NCBI GenBank assembly: GCA_049604415.1
Contig: JBMYTN010000045.1
Coordinates: 1 to 32,581, forward strand
Source of the DNA: JBMYTN01 sp049604415
GTDB taxonomy: Bacteria > Pseudomonadota > Alphaproteobacteria > Rhodospirillales > Rhodospirillaceae
Direction of reading: 5' to 3'
Length of the DNA: 32,581 nucleotides
In this document: positions 22,557-29,935 of the stretch, piece by piece
Numbering within the stretch: the stretch's first letter is position 1
Layout: each line of letters opens with the position of its first letter
Position numbers and translations under genes: made by a program
The notes under the pieces: model-generated
Databases searched by the model: none
What the model was told of the DNA's origin: nothing
Seen by the model: the letters and a program-made list of their open reading frames with translations, nothing else

Positions 22557-23596
22557 CGGATCAGCGTGCCGAGTCCCCTGATGTCTCCCCAGACGTCTCT
22601 ATTGTGATCTGCACCTATAATCGACGGGACCATGTCGGGCGAACGGCCCGCTCCGCCATTGAAGACACCAAAGCCACCCGGCCCGATCTGACCATCGAGA
22701 TCATCATCGCCGACAATGGCCCGGAGGCCTATGGGTCAGCGGTCGCCGAGGAAATAGCGCAACAGACGGGCACCAAGGTCCGCGCGGTGCGCTCCAGCCC
22801 GCCGAATATTTCCATCGCCCGCAATGCCGGGGTGGCGGCCAGCACGGCCCCATTGGTAGCGTTTTTGGATGATGATCTGCTCGTCGATCCGGGTTGGCTC
22901 GACGGCCTTGTCACCACCTTACAGGACACCGGCGCCGATGCGGTGATCGGTCCGGTGCGCCCAAGCTTCCTGGCGGGCAGCGCCCCGGATTGGGATCCAA
23001 AGGCCGAGGCCTTCACCCGGGTGTTCGATGCCGCCGACGGGACCCGGATCCATGTGGGCGGTCCAGACCGAACCAAGGATTTCACCGTCTCCACCGCCTC
23101 CTCGCTGTGGCACCGCGCCCGCTGCTTCATCGACCCGGAGCCATTTTTGCCGATATTCGGCGTCTGCGGCGGCGAAGATTATGATCTGTTCTTGCGGCTG
23201 GAAAACCGGGGGCGACGGGTGCATTGGGCGGCCCGGGGCGGTGTCAGGGAAACCGTGCCCGATACACGGATCTCCTTGGGCTATCGGTTTTTGCGTGGCT
23301 TTAGCGGCGGCCAGGTTTTCGCCGCCATCACCGCCCGCAATGCGCCCAACCCCACCCGCGCCATGGCCGTGATCATGGCCAAAGCCCTGCTGCAAAGCCT
23401 GGGCCGCGCCGTCCTATTGCCCATCGCGCTGGCCTTGGGTCCGAAGCCGAAGCGCTATCAAGCGGTGGTCGGCTTGGGCCTGGCAATCGGCAAGCTGGCC
23501 TGGTGGCGCACCATCCCGCTTTATCACATGGAAAAACGCGCCACCCAGTGGAGCACTGCGGAGGGTCAGGACGCCCGGGGAGGCAATGGGCCATGA
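22553..23596 (+). CDS. Family 2 glycosyltransferase
   Basis: This 347-residue GT-A fold glycosyltransferase probably adds one sugar of the repeat unit on the cytosolic face of the membrane. The N-terminus shows VSIVICTYNRRDHVGRTARS, the metal/nucleotide-binding acidic motif is FLDDDLLVDPGW (Asp 106-108), and the catalytic-type GGED lies at residues 206-209. The C-terminus has a hydrophobic stretch (LLQSLGRAVLLPIALALG) that may bind the membrane. It overlaps the epimerase before it and the oxidoreductase after it by 4 bases each. It resembles the second GT2 protein encoded at 31470-32435, including the GGED region and the following basic segment, so the two look like paralogues. Confidence 0.92.
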   Translation: MTDQRAESPDVSPDVSIVICTYNRRDHVGRTARSAIEDTKATRPDLTIEIIIADNGPEAYGSAVAEEIAQQTGTKVRAVRSSPPNISIARNAGVAASTAPLVAFLDDDLLVDPGWLDGLVTTLQDTGADAVIGPVRPSFLAGSAPDWDPKAEAFTRVFDAADGTRIHVGGPDRTKDFTVSTASSLWHRARCFIDPEPFLPIFGVCGGEDYDLFLRLENRGRRVHWAARGGVRETVPDTRISLGYRFLRGFSGGQVFAAITARNAPNPTRAMAVIMAKALLQSLGRAVLLPIALALGPKPKRYQAVVGLGLAIGKLAWWRTIPLYHMEKRATQWSTAEGQDARGGNGP

Positions 23597-24828
23597 CCAA
23601 GGCAGGCACGACAAAAGATCCCGGCATCACCCGGATCGGCGTGGTTGGCTGTGGCTATGTGGCCGATCTCTATGCCCAAACCCTCAGCGCCCATCCGGAA
23701 CTGGTGGTTCAGGGCCTGTATGATCTGAACCCGGAGCGCCTTGCTGCCCATGCCAGCTGCCACAACCGCCTGCGCTATGACAGCCTGGATTATATGCTGG
23801 CGGACCCGGCGGTTGAGCTGGTGGTCAATCTAACCAATCCGGAAGCCCACCACGCGGTCAGCCATGCTGCGCTGCTGGCGGGCAAACATGTTTATTCGGA
23901 AAAGCCACTGGGCGTCGATCTCTCGGAGGCCAAAGCGCTGATGGCGCTGGCGGAGGAAAAAGGTCTGCTGCTCGGCTCGGCCCCCTGCAATCACTTGGCC
24001 GAGGCCACGGAAGCGCTGGCAGAATTGATCCGCAACCAAGCCCTCGGCAGCGTCTGTTCCGTCCACGCCCAAATGGATGACGGCATGCTGCCGGGGCTGG
24101 ATTTTGAACATTGGCGCAGCATCTCCGGTGCACCCTGGCCCTATGAGGACGAATTCCGCATGGGTGTCACCCTGGAGCATGCGGGCTATAGTCTGGTGCC
24201 TCTGGTCTATCTGTTCGGACCGGTGCGCAAGGTCATTGCCTATGCCGCCAATCGGGTGCCCGATAAGGGGGCGCGGTTGGGCGTTGATCCGGCGGTGACC
24301 CGCGACGACATGTCCTGGGCGATCCTGGAATTCGACCGGGGCGTCGTGGCCCGCCTGACCACCAGCGTGCTGGCCCCGATTGACCGCTCGATCCGGATCA
24401 TCGGCACCGAGGCCGTCGCCACATTGGCCGATGTTTGGGACTACCGCACCCAAGTGCGCATCGCACCGACCGGCAAAACCAAACGCCACAAGGTCTTTCG
24501 CAAAATCGACAAGCTGGTGGGCCAATGGGTGCCCGGCTTCATGAGTGGCGGGCGGGTCACCTTGCCCGAACCCCGCTTTGGGGTCCGCAGCCAGGGAGGA
24601 CGGCGGGCCAAGCGCCCCAAAGGAGGAAATGCGATGGATTTCGCCCGAGGACCCGCTGCCTTGGCCGCCGCCATCCGGGGCGAGGCGGAAAACCCCCTGC
24701 CCGCCGATCTGGGCCTGCATATCACCGAGGTTACTTTGGTACTGCGCGAGCCGGAGTCGCACCCGATTCCATATGTGGTGGAAAGCAGCCCGGCAGCCTT
24801 GCCCGGATCACCATGGCGTCCAATTTAG
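23593..24828 (+). CDS. Gfo/Idh/MocA family oxidoreductase
   Basis: This 411-residue NAD(P)-dependent dehydrogenase belongs to the glucose-fructose oxidoreductase/inositol dehydrogenase family. The N-terminal Rossmann motif is IGVVGCGYVADLYAQTL, and the family motif EKPLGVDLSEAKALM contains the conserved Glu-Lys-Pro. In polysaccharide loci such enzymes commonly oxidise nucleotide sugars (for example C3 oxidation before amination), but no aminotransferase is seen here, so the product is unknown. I chose the ATG at 23593, which overlaps the GT2 stop and follows GGGAGG. The longer frame from 23503 runs inside the GT2 gene. A full consensus ribosome binding site lies inside the gene before an in-frame ATG at 24634. 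The stop is only 5 bases from that of the convergent gene. Confidence 0.9.
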   Translation: MTKAGTTKDPGITRIGVVGCGYVADLYAQTLSAHPELVVQGLYDLNPERLAAHASCHNRLRYDSLDYMLADPAVELVVNLTNPEAHHAVSHAALLAGKHVYSEKPLGVDLSEAKALMALAEEKGLLLGSAPCNHLAEATEALAELIRNQALGSVCSVHAQMDDGMLPGLDFEHWRSISGAPWPYEDEFRMGVTLEHAGYSLVPLVYLFGPVRKVIAYAANRVPDKGARLGVDPAVTRDDMSWAILEFDRGVVARLTTSVLAPIDRSIRIIGTEAVATLADVWDYRTQVRIAPTGKTKRHKVFRKIDKLVGQWVPGFMSGGRVTLPEPRFGVRSQGGRRAKRPKGGNAMDFARGPAALAAAIRGEAENPLPADLGLHITEVTLVLREPESHPIPYVVESSPAALPGSPWRPI

Positions 24829-24833
24829 ACCGC

Positions 24834-25664
24834 CTAGGTTTTTTTTCGGAACAGCTCGGTCTTCAAAAAAATCCAAAACACCTTCGGCGAATGCAGCAGA
24901 TAGCGTCGCCACATCCGCTCCGGATTGGTCAGCAATCGATAAAACCATTCTAAGCCATTGCTGCTCATCCATTCCGGCGCACGCTTTTGCCGCCCGGTGA
25001 GAAAATCCAAACTGGCTCCAACACACAGCCCCATCCCATAGGCGTTGCCAGATTTAAGGCAGTTCAGGGCCACCAGCTCCTGTTGCGGATTGCCAACCGC
25101 GAACAGGATCAAACCCGAAGGCCGGGCGCAAATCGCCTCAACGCTTTTGCGGACCTCCTCCGGATCTTTCCAAAAACCAAAGGGTGGATTGTAATGGTGG
25201 ATGTTGCGCAGGTCATATTTCGCCACCAGATCGGCGATCAGCGTTTCATCCCCACCCAATATAGTGATCGGATCGTCTCCGGAATAAATCTTACGATCCA
25301 ACAAAAAGGCCGTCAGATCGGCTCCGGTACAAACCGGAAACTGATATCCTTTCAAACGGGCCAACAGGCTGATGATTTTACTATCGACCGTACACAGCCA
25401 TGCCCGATCATAGCTTTCCCGCACCGTCTCGACCGGGATCTTGGTGCCCATGCCGTGATATTTGACGGTGGTGTCCGCATTGGGGGTGACAATGTAGCGG
25501 AAGGGCAGATCCGCGCGACCCAGGGCTTTCACCTGCTCTGCGGCGTCCGCCACATCCATCGGGGTGAAACGGATCTGCAAAAAGCGCTGCTCCCGAACCT
25601 CAGAGGGCGGTTCAGGGGACGGCGTAGCCTCCGGCGCAGTGATCGGCGCTCCTTGGTCGGTCAT
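24834..25664 (-). CDS. WecG/TagA/CpsF family glycosyltransferase
   Basis: This 276-residue GT26-family enzyme typically adds the second sugar (N-acetylmannosamine(uronic acid) in WecG and TagA) to an undecaprenyl-diphosphate-linked first sugar at the membrane. Family motifs are clear: FRYIVTPNADTTVKYH near the start, TILGGDETLIADLVAKY, LFAVGNPQQELVALN, and the closing block GVGASLDFLTG-like (here CVGASLDFLTGRQKRAPEWM) followed by GLEWFYRLLTNPERMWRRY. The first 25 residues are disordered and Pro/Glu-rich. The ribosome binding site at the ATG is poor. It is downstream of the PilZ-HlyD gene (76-bp gap) on the same strand. The last sense codons contain a run of eight A residues (24839-24846 on the complement) directly before the stop. 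Confidence 0.92.
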   Translation of the reverse strand: MTDQGAPITAPEATPSPEPPSEVREQRFLQIRFTPMDVADAAEQVKALGRADLPFRYIVTPNADTTVKYHGMGTKIPVETVRESYDRAWLCTVDSKIISLLARLKGYQFPVCTGADLTAFLLDRKIYSGDDPITILGGDETLIADLVAKYDLRNIHHYNPPFGFWKDPEEVRKSVEAICARPSGLILFAVGNPQQELVALNCLKSGNAYGMGLCVGASLDFLTGRQKRAPEWMSSNGLEWFYRLLTNPERMWRRYLLHSPKVFWIFLKTELFRKKT

Positions 25665-25740
25665 CCCTGCTTCGGCCCCCCGGGTGCAAACACATATGTA
25701 GGTAACTCAGTTCGGAAGCGAGATTAACCGGTCAGACCGC

Positions 25741-27483
25741 TTAGGAAAAGAGATCGTCCAACACTTCTTTGAGCGCCGCGCCCGGGCCACCGCCAAACCG
25801 AACCCGGGCCGGATGGCCATTCTGCAGCCCTGCCGGGGCGTCTTGAACCTCCAAGAGAAACCGCACCGTTCCGCTGGCATCCTCCAACCCGTCTGGCAGA
25901 ACAGACTGGCTGGGCGATTGAGCACCGTTTTGTGTTGGGGCCAAGACAGCCTGGAAGGATCCTTCCACCCCAGAGAACACCACATCGAGGACTTGGCCCT
26001 CCTCCACCTCTTCGACCAAGGCATAGGGAAACAGCGCTTCAACCCGCAGGGTCGCCAAAGCCCCTTCGCCGGTTCCAGCCCCAGCAGCGGTCCGGGAGGT
26101 CGACGCCGAGCGAACCCGGGCCAAGACCGTGGTCGGATCAAAACTGTCACCTGTTCCCACAGTCAGGCTTTGAACCCGGCAGGTACACCCGGCCAACAGG
26201 GGCACGCCGGTCGGACCGGTCGCACCGGTCGCACCGGTATTTGCCGCAAGGCTCGGATCATCGGGCCGATAGCGCAGCAACACGCTGCGTGGTCCCAGCA
26301 GGTCGCCGGGAGAAGCAACCACGGACAGCACCTGGCCGGAAACGGTCTCCGCTGCCCTTAAGGGGGTGGCCGTGTTTGGATTGAGCACGGCGGCATAGGT
26401 CGCTTCGGCATCGCCCCCGAGCATCTTTAGACCCGAAGCCAGCGCCACCAGCAGGAACAGAGACAGGATCAGGCCATAGGCCAAGATCATCTGCAACATC
26501 CGCCCAGACAGGGCCAAACCCAAGCGACCCAAAAATGGCGCTCGGTCGTCCTCCTGCCATGTCGCCTCCAGGGAGCGCTGGCCGCCTTGGCGGCGCAAAC
26601 GTGAGGGCTCCAGGCCAAACAAGCCGCCAGCTTCCGTTTCTTCCTCGGGCTGAGCAAGGACATTGCCTGACCGACGGCGGGACTCGGCCTGAGCATCCCG
26701 GGCCAATCCGGCCATGATGCTTTCCGTTGATCCCGAGCCTTCGGCCCGGAAGGCACTATGGATCAGCCGCAAAATCCGCATCTGATCTTCGCCAAGCCCT
26801 TCAAAGCGGCAGCCAATGCGATCTGCGGTCCGTCGGGCGACTTGGGCCTGCATCTCCAAGGTCATCAAGGCCCCTTGGACATGGAACCGACCATAGAATT
26901 GGAACAGGCCGCCTTCCTGCAAACTCAGAGCATGGAGCGGGATGGCAAAACCGGTCATTGACCAATCCAGGGCACGCCAGGCCTGACCGCCGATCACAAC
27001 ATCCATCGGCGCATTGATGCGCTGGTGTTTGCGTTGGCTGGGATGCTCAGCTGGCTCGTCCGGCACAGCTGCGGAGACCTGTTCCTGCCCCAGTCCAAAG
27101 GCCTGGTCCTGGCCCTGCCCTAAAGCCTGTCCCGGAGGCATCGCCATACCGGACACAGCGCCGGGAGCGCCAGGATAAGGGATGTTTTGCGGCGGAGCCG
27201 AATTGGAGACGGGGGCGGGATGTTCGGCTGAGCTTGGTGAGGCTGGGTTGGGAGCGGAGAGGTTTGGGGCAGCCGGGTTGGGGTCACCGGGCTTCAGCTG
27301 CAATGGTTGCGCAGGCTGGTGGGCCGGTTGGCTTTGACCCGGTTGGCTTAGCGCTGACGGACTTTGCGGCAGCGGGATTTGTGGCGGAGGGCTCAGGGGG
27401 GATTGGGCAGGGGGAACCGGACCGGCAGCCTTCGGCTCCGGGCTTTCCCCGCGCATGACCCGTTCTAGCTCAGCATAAGACAT
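25741..27483 (-). CDS. Alg44-like PilZ-TM-HlyD protein (c-di-GMP receptor for polysaccharide synthesis)
   Basis: From the ATG at 27483, with GGAGG 4 bases upstream, the product is 580 residues. An N-terminal cytosolic region of about 145 residues is rich in Pro, Gln, Ser and Ala. A PilZ domain follows with both c-di-GMP motifs intact: RKHQR (151-155) and DWSMTG (173-178). After a polar linker comes one membrane helix (about 327-353, ending FLLVALASGLKML). A periplasmic HlyD/lipoyl-like region follows (SGQVLSVVASPGDLLGP onward) and contains a short collagen-like stretch, TGATGATGPTG. The order PilZ, single helix, HlyD domain is that of Alg44, the c-di-GMP receptor of alginate synthesis. It likely senses c-di-GMP and activates polymer production or export. 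It is transcribed away from the Wzz gene and ahead of the WecG-like gene. Confidence 0.88.
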   Translation of the reverse strand: MSYAELERVMRGESPEPKAAGPVPPAQSPLSPPPQIPLPQSPSALSQPGQSQPAHQPAQPLQLKPGDPNPAAPNLSAPNPASPSSAEHPAPVSNSAPPQNIPYPGAPGAVSGMAMPPGQALGQGQDQAFGLGQEQVSAAVPDEPAEHPSQRKHQRINAPMDVVIGGQAWRALDWSMTGFAIPLHALSLQEGGLFQFYGRFHVQGALMTLEMQAQVARRTADRIGCRFEGLGEDQMRILRLIHSAFRAEGSGSTESIMAGLARDAQAESRRRSGNVLAQPEEETEAGGLFGLEPSRLRRQGGQRSLEATWQEDDRAPFLGRLGLALSGRMLQMILAYGLILSLFLLVALASGLKMLGGDAEATYAAVLNPNTATPLRAAETVSGQVLSVVASPGDLLGPRSVLLRYRPDDPSLAANTGATGATGPTGVPLLAGCTCRVQSLTVGTGDSFDPTTVLARVRSASTSRTAAGAGTGEGALATLRVEALFPYALVEEVEEGQVLDVVFSGVEGSFQAVLAPTQNGAQSPSQSVLPDGLEDASGTVRFLLEVQDAPAGLQNGHPARVRFGGGPGAALKEVLDDLFS

Positions 27484-27559
27484 GCCACCTCCAGCCCAGT
27501 CGAGATGATCCCAGGCGATGGATAATGATAGCCCGACAACAGCAAAATGACACGGCATA

Positions 27560-27588
27560 TTGAGAGTATTTGCCGGTTAGGATACATA
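27560..27588 (+). promoter_or_regulatory. Candidate sigma-70-type promoter for the Wzz gene
   Basis: TTGAGA (27560-27565) and TACATA (27583-27588) are separated by 17 bases, matching -35 and -10 boxes reasonably well (consensus TTGACA and TATAAT). It lies in the 226-bp gap between the divergent PilZ-HlyD and Wzz genes and would give a leader of about 115 bases before the ATG at 27710. Confidence 0.4.
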
Positions 27589-27709
27589 ATATGGGGGTAG
27601 GCAGAGTCTCAAGCCCGGTTTTGCGCAGAAGCAATGGGCACATAACGGGACCCTGATCTGACCCAATAGAAGCCAGGGGCCTGCCCCTGTTGAAAGGCCG
27701 AAGCACACC

Positions 27710-29878
27710 ATGACCGTCACACCGGTAGCTCGTCCCGGGCCAGTCGCAGCGGAGCCATCCTTGGCCTTGGCGCCAGCCCCAGTCCGGGGCTATGGCCGAT
27801 CTGCCCGCGCCGGTGGATTGGCGGTGCCCGGCGCACCGGATCTCATGGCGGAAGTCCGCCGTGCGGCAACAACCCTGTGGCGCTATCGATTGCTGCTGGT
27901 GGTCACCGTGATGCTCGGCTTGGTGGCCTCGGCGTTGTTCGCCCTCTCCGTGCCCAAGGAGTTCACGGCCTCGGCCCGGATTCTGGTCGGAGCCAGCAAT
28001 CCCGATCTGATAGGGACCCCGACTTCCGGGGATGCCCTAGATGCGGTGCTGGGCAATGACATCATTGTTGAAAGCGAGATTGAGGTCCTGCAATCCCGCG
28101 ATCTGATCCGACGGGTGATCGAGGAAAGCGGCCTGCTCTACGACCATAATTTCAATCCCCGGCTGGATTGGGACTCCGACAGCGATGACGGCCTGATCAG
28201 CGATCCCGTCACCCAGGCACTGATGATTCAGAATTTCCTGGAAAACCTCTGGGTCTCCCCCATTGGCCGGTCCAGGATCATCCGGGTGACCTATACGGCG
28301 GATAGTCCAACCCGAGCCGCCTTTATCGCCAATTCGATCACGACGGCCTATTTGGCGATGCAGGTCGAGGGCAAGCAGGAAGAGGCGCAAATCACCATCA
28401 ATGCCCTGGATGAGCGGGTCCAGGAACTGCGGCAAGATGTCGCCCGGGCCGAACAGGATATCGCCAGCCTGCGCTCAGAAAACAATGTGCCCGACAATGG
28501 CCGTCTGGCCCAGCTGGGCGACCGGATCGGCGTGCTCCAAGACCGGATCACCGACAGCCGCGCCCGCTTGGCCACCTTGTCCGCCCAACGCCGGGAGCTG
28601 ATGAAAGCGATTTCGGAAAACCGGCTCGAAGCCCCGCTGGCCTTCCAAAACGCCCCGGTTCTGGTCGCTCTGCGGGCTGAAAAAGCAACGGCCTTGTCGG
28701 CTCTGGCCCAGGTCACGGCAACCTATGTCCCCGGCCATCCCGCAGTGCTGCGCGCCCAAGCGGTGGTCGATGCCTTAGATGACGCCCTGGCCGCCGAGTT
28801 CCGCTCCACCGCCGGAGAGCTCAGCGCTGAAGCGGAAGCGGAAAACGCCGTCCTGGCGGAGCTGGAAGCCGTGCTGCGCGAACTCCAGGCCGAGGAATCC
28901 CGGGTCAGCGCCGTCAGCATCTCAATCCGGGCCATTGAGCGGGAGGCCCAAAGCGCCCAGACCTTGCTTGGCACCTTCCTGAACCGCTTGGCCCAAGAAC
29001 GCGAGCTTCAAGGCACCGAGCGCCCGGATGCGGAAATCATCTCCCAAGCCGTGCCACCCAAATCCGCCTCGGCCCCGAATCGCAAACTGATCGTGGCTGG
29101 GGGGATCATTGTCTCCGGCATGTTGGCCTTGTTCCTGGTCGTGGTCCTGGAACTCAGCGACAACCGCTTGCTGACCACCGCCCAGGCAGAAAGCTGGATC
29201 GGCGCACCGGTGCTGAGCATGCTGCCCGATCTTGGCGAGGGGGGTGACGCAGGCTCCGCACCCCATGCGGTGATTGTCGACCGACCGGGCAGTGCCTTTG
29301 CCGATGCGGTCCGCGCCCTCCACCTTGCCGTGGTGCCGCCGGGCAGCGATGTCCCGCCGGGGGTCATCCTGGTCACCAGCCCGGACCGGGCCGAAGGCAA
29401 GTCCACCGTCGCCGTGGCGCTGGGGCGGGCCTTGGCCCTGGAGGCGGGCTTGTCATCCATTGTCGTTGAAGCCAATCGGGAAGCCCCCCGGGTGGCAGCC
29501 TTCACCGGTGCCGAAGAAACCTATGGTCTGATCGACCATGTCCGCGACGGGCTGGAGCTGGCCCGGGTGGTGCAGATCGACCGCTCCACCCAGCTGCAGG
29601 TTTTGCGCATCGGGTCCGGCGATCCCATGGCCCTCCGGCTGCAGGATCTGCATATCCCCGGCGTGATCCAGGCCTTGCGGGAACGCTATGACGCGGTAAT
29701 TATTGACGGCTCCGGGATCTTGGAAAGCGCCGATGCGGCGGCTTGGGGATCCGTCTCCGACGGGATCTTGCTGGTCACCGCCTTGGGCCGGTCCCGGCAA
29801 ACCCAAATTGCCACCGCCTTGCGTGGCCTGCGCGGTCTGACCGACCGGTTGCTTGGGGTTGTGATCAACCGCGGCTAA
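27710..29878 (+). CDS. Wzz/GumC-type polysaccharide co-polymerase with degenerate BY-kinase domain
   Basis: This 722-residue inner-membrane protein controls chain length and couples polymerisation to export. After a disordered N-terminus, a Wzz domain starts near residue 45, with the first membrane helix at about 62-82 (YRLLLVVTVMLGLVASALFA). A long periplasmic coiled-coil region follows (about 220-440, many Glu/Gln/Leu heptads), with the second helix at about 460-482. The cytosolic C-terminus resembles bacterial tyrosine kinases. Walker A is SPDRAEGKST (K564) and Walker B is AVIIDG (D666). Walker A-prime reads VVEANRE, with Glu587 and Asn589 where the D-x-D aspartates are expected. No tyrosine cluster follows, and the protein ends INRG. 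It may bind nucleotide without acting as a kinase. It is the only Wzz-like gene in the window. Confidence 0.9.
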   Translation: MTVTPVARPGPVAAEPSLALAPAPVRGYGRSARAGGLAVPGAPDLMAEVRRAATTLWRYRLLLVVTVMLGLVASALFALSVPKEFTASARILVGASNPDLIGTPTSGDALDAVLGNDIIVESEIEVLQSRDLIRRVIEESGLLYDHNFNPRLDWDSDSDDGLISDPVTQALMIQNFLENLWVSPIGRSRIIRVTYTADSPTRAAFIANSITTAYLAMQVEGKQEEAQITINALDERVQELRQDVARAEQDIASLRSENNVPDNGRLAQLGDRIGVLQDRITDSRARLATLSAQRRELMKAISENRLEAPLAFQNAPVLVALRAEKATALSALAQVTATYVPGHPAVLRAQAVVDALDDALAAEFRSTAGELSAEAEAENAVLAELEAVLRELQAEESRVSAVSISIRAIEREAQSAQTLLGTFLNRLAQERELQGTERPDAEIISQAVPPKSASAPNRKLIVAGGIIVSGMLALFLVVVLELSDNRLLTTAQAESWIGAPVLSMLPDLGEGGDAGSAPHAVIVDRPGSAFADAVRALHLAVVPPGSDVPPGVILVTSPDRAEGKSTVAVALGRALALEAGLSSIVVEANREAPRVAAFTGAEETYGLIDHVRDGLELARVVQIDRSTQLQVLRIGSGDPMALRLQDLHIPGVIQALRERYDAVIIDGSGILESADAAAWGSVSDGILLVTALGRSRQTQIATALRGLRGLTDRLLGVVINRG

Positions 29879-29935
29879 GCCCGTCCAGCCATTGCCCCCA
29901 AGGCTTTGAGATGGCCCCAGCGTAAGGACTTGCCC

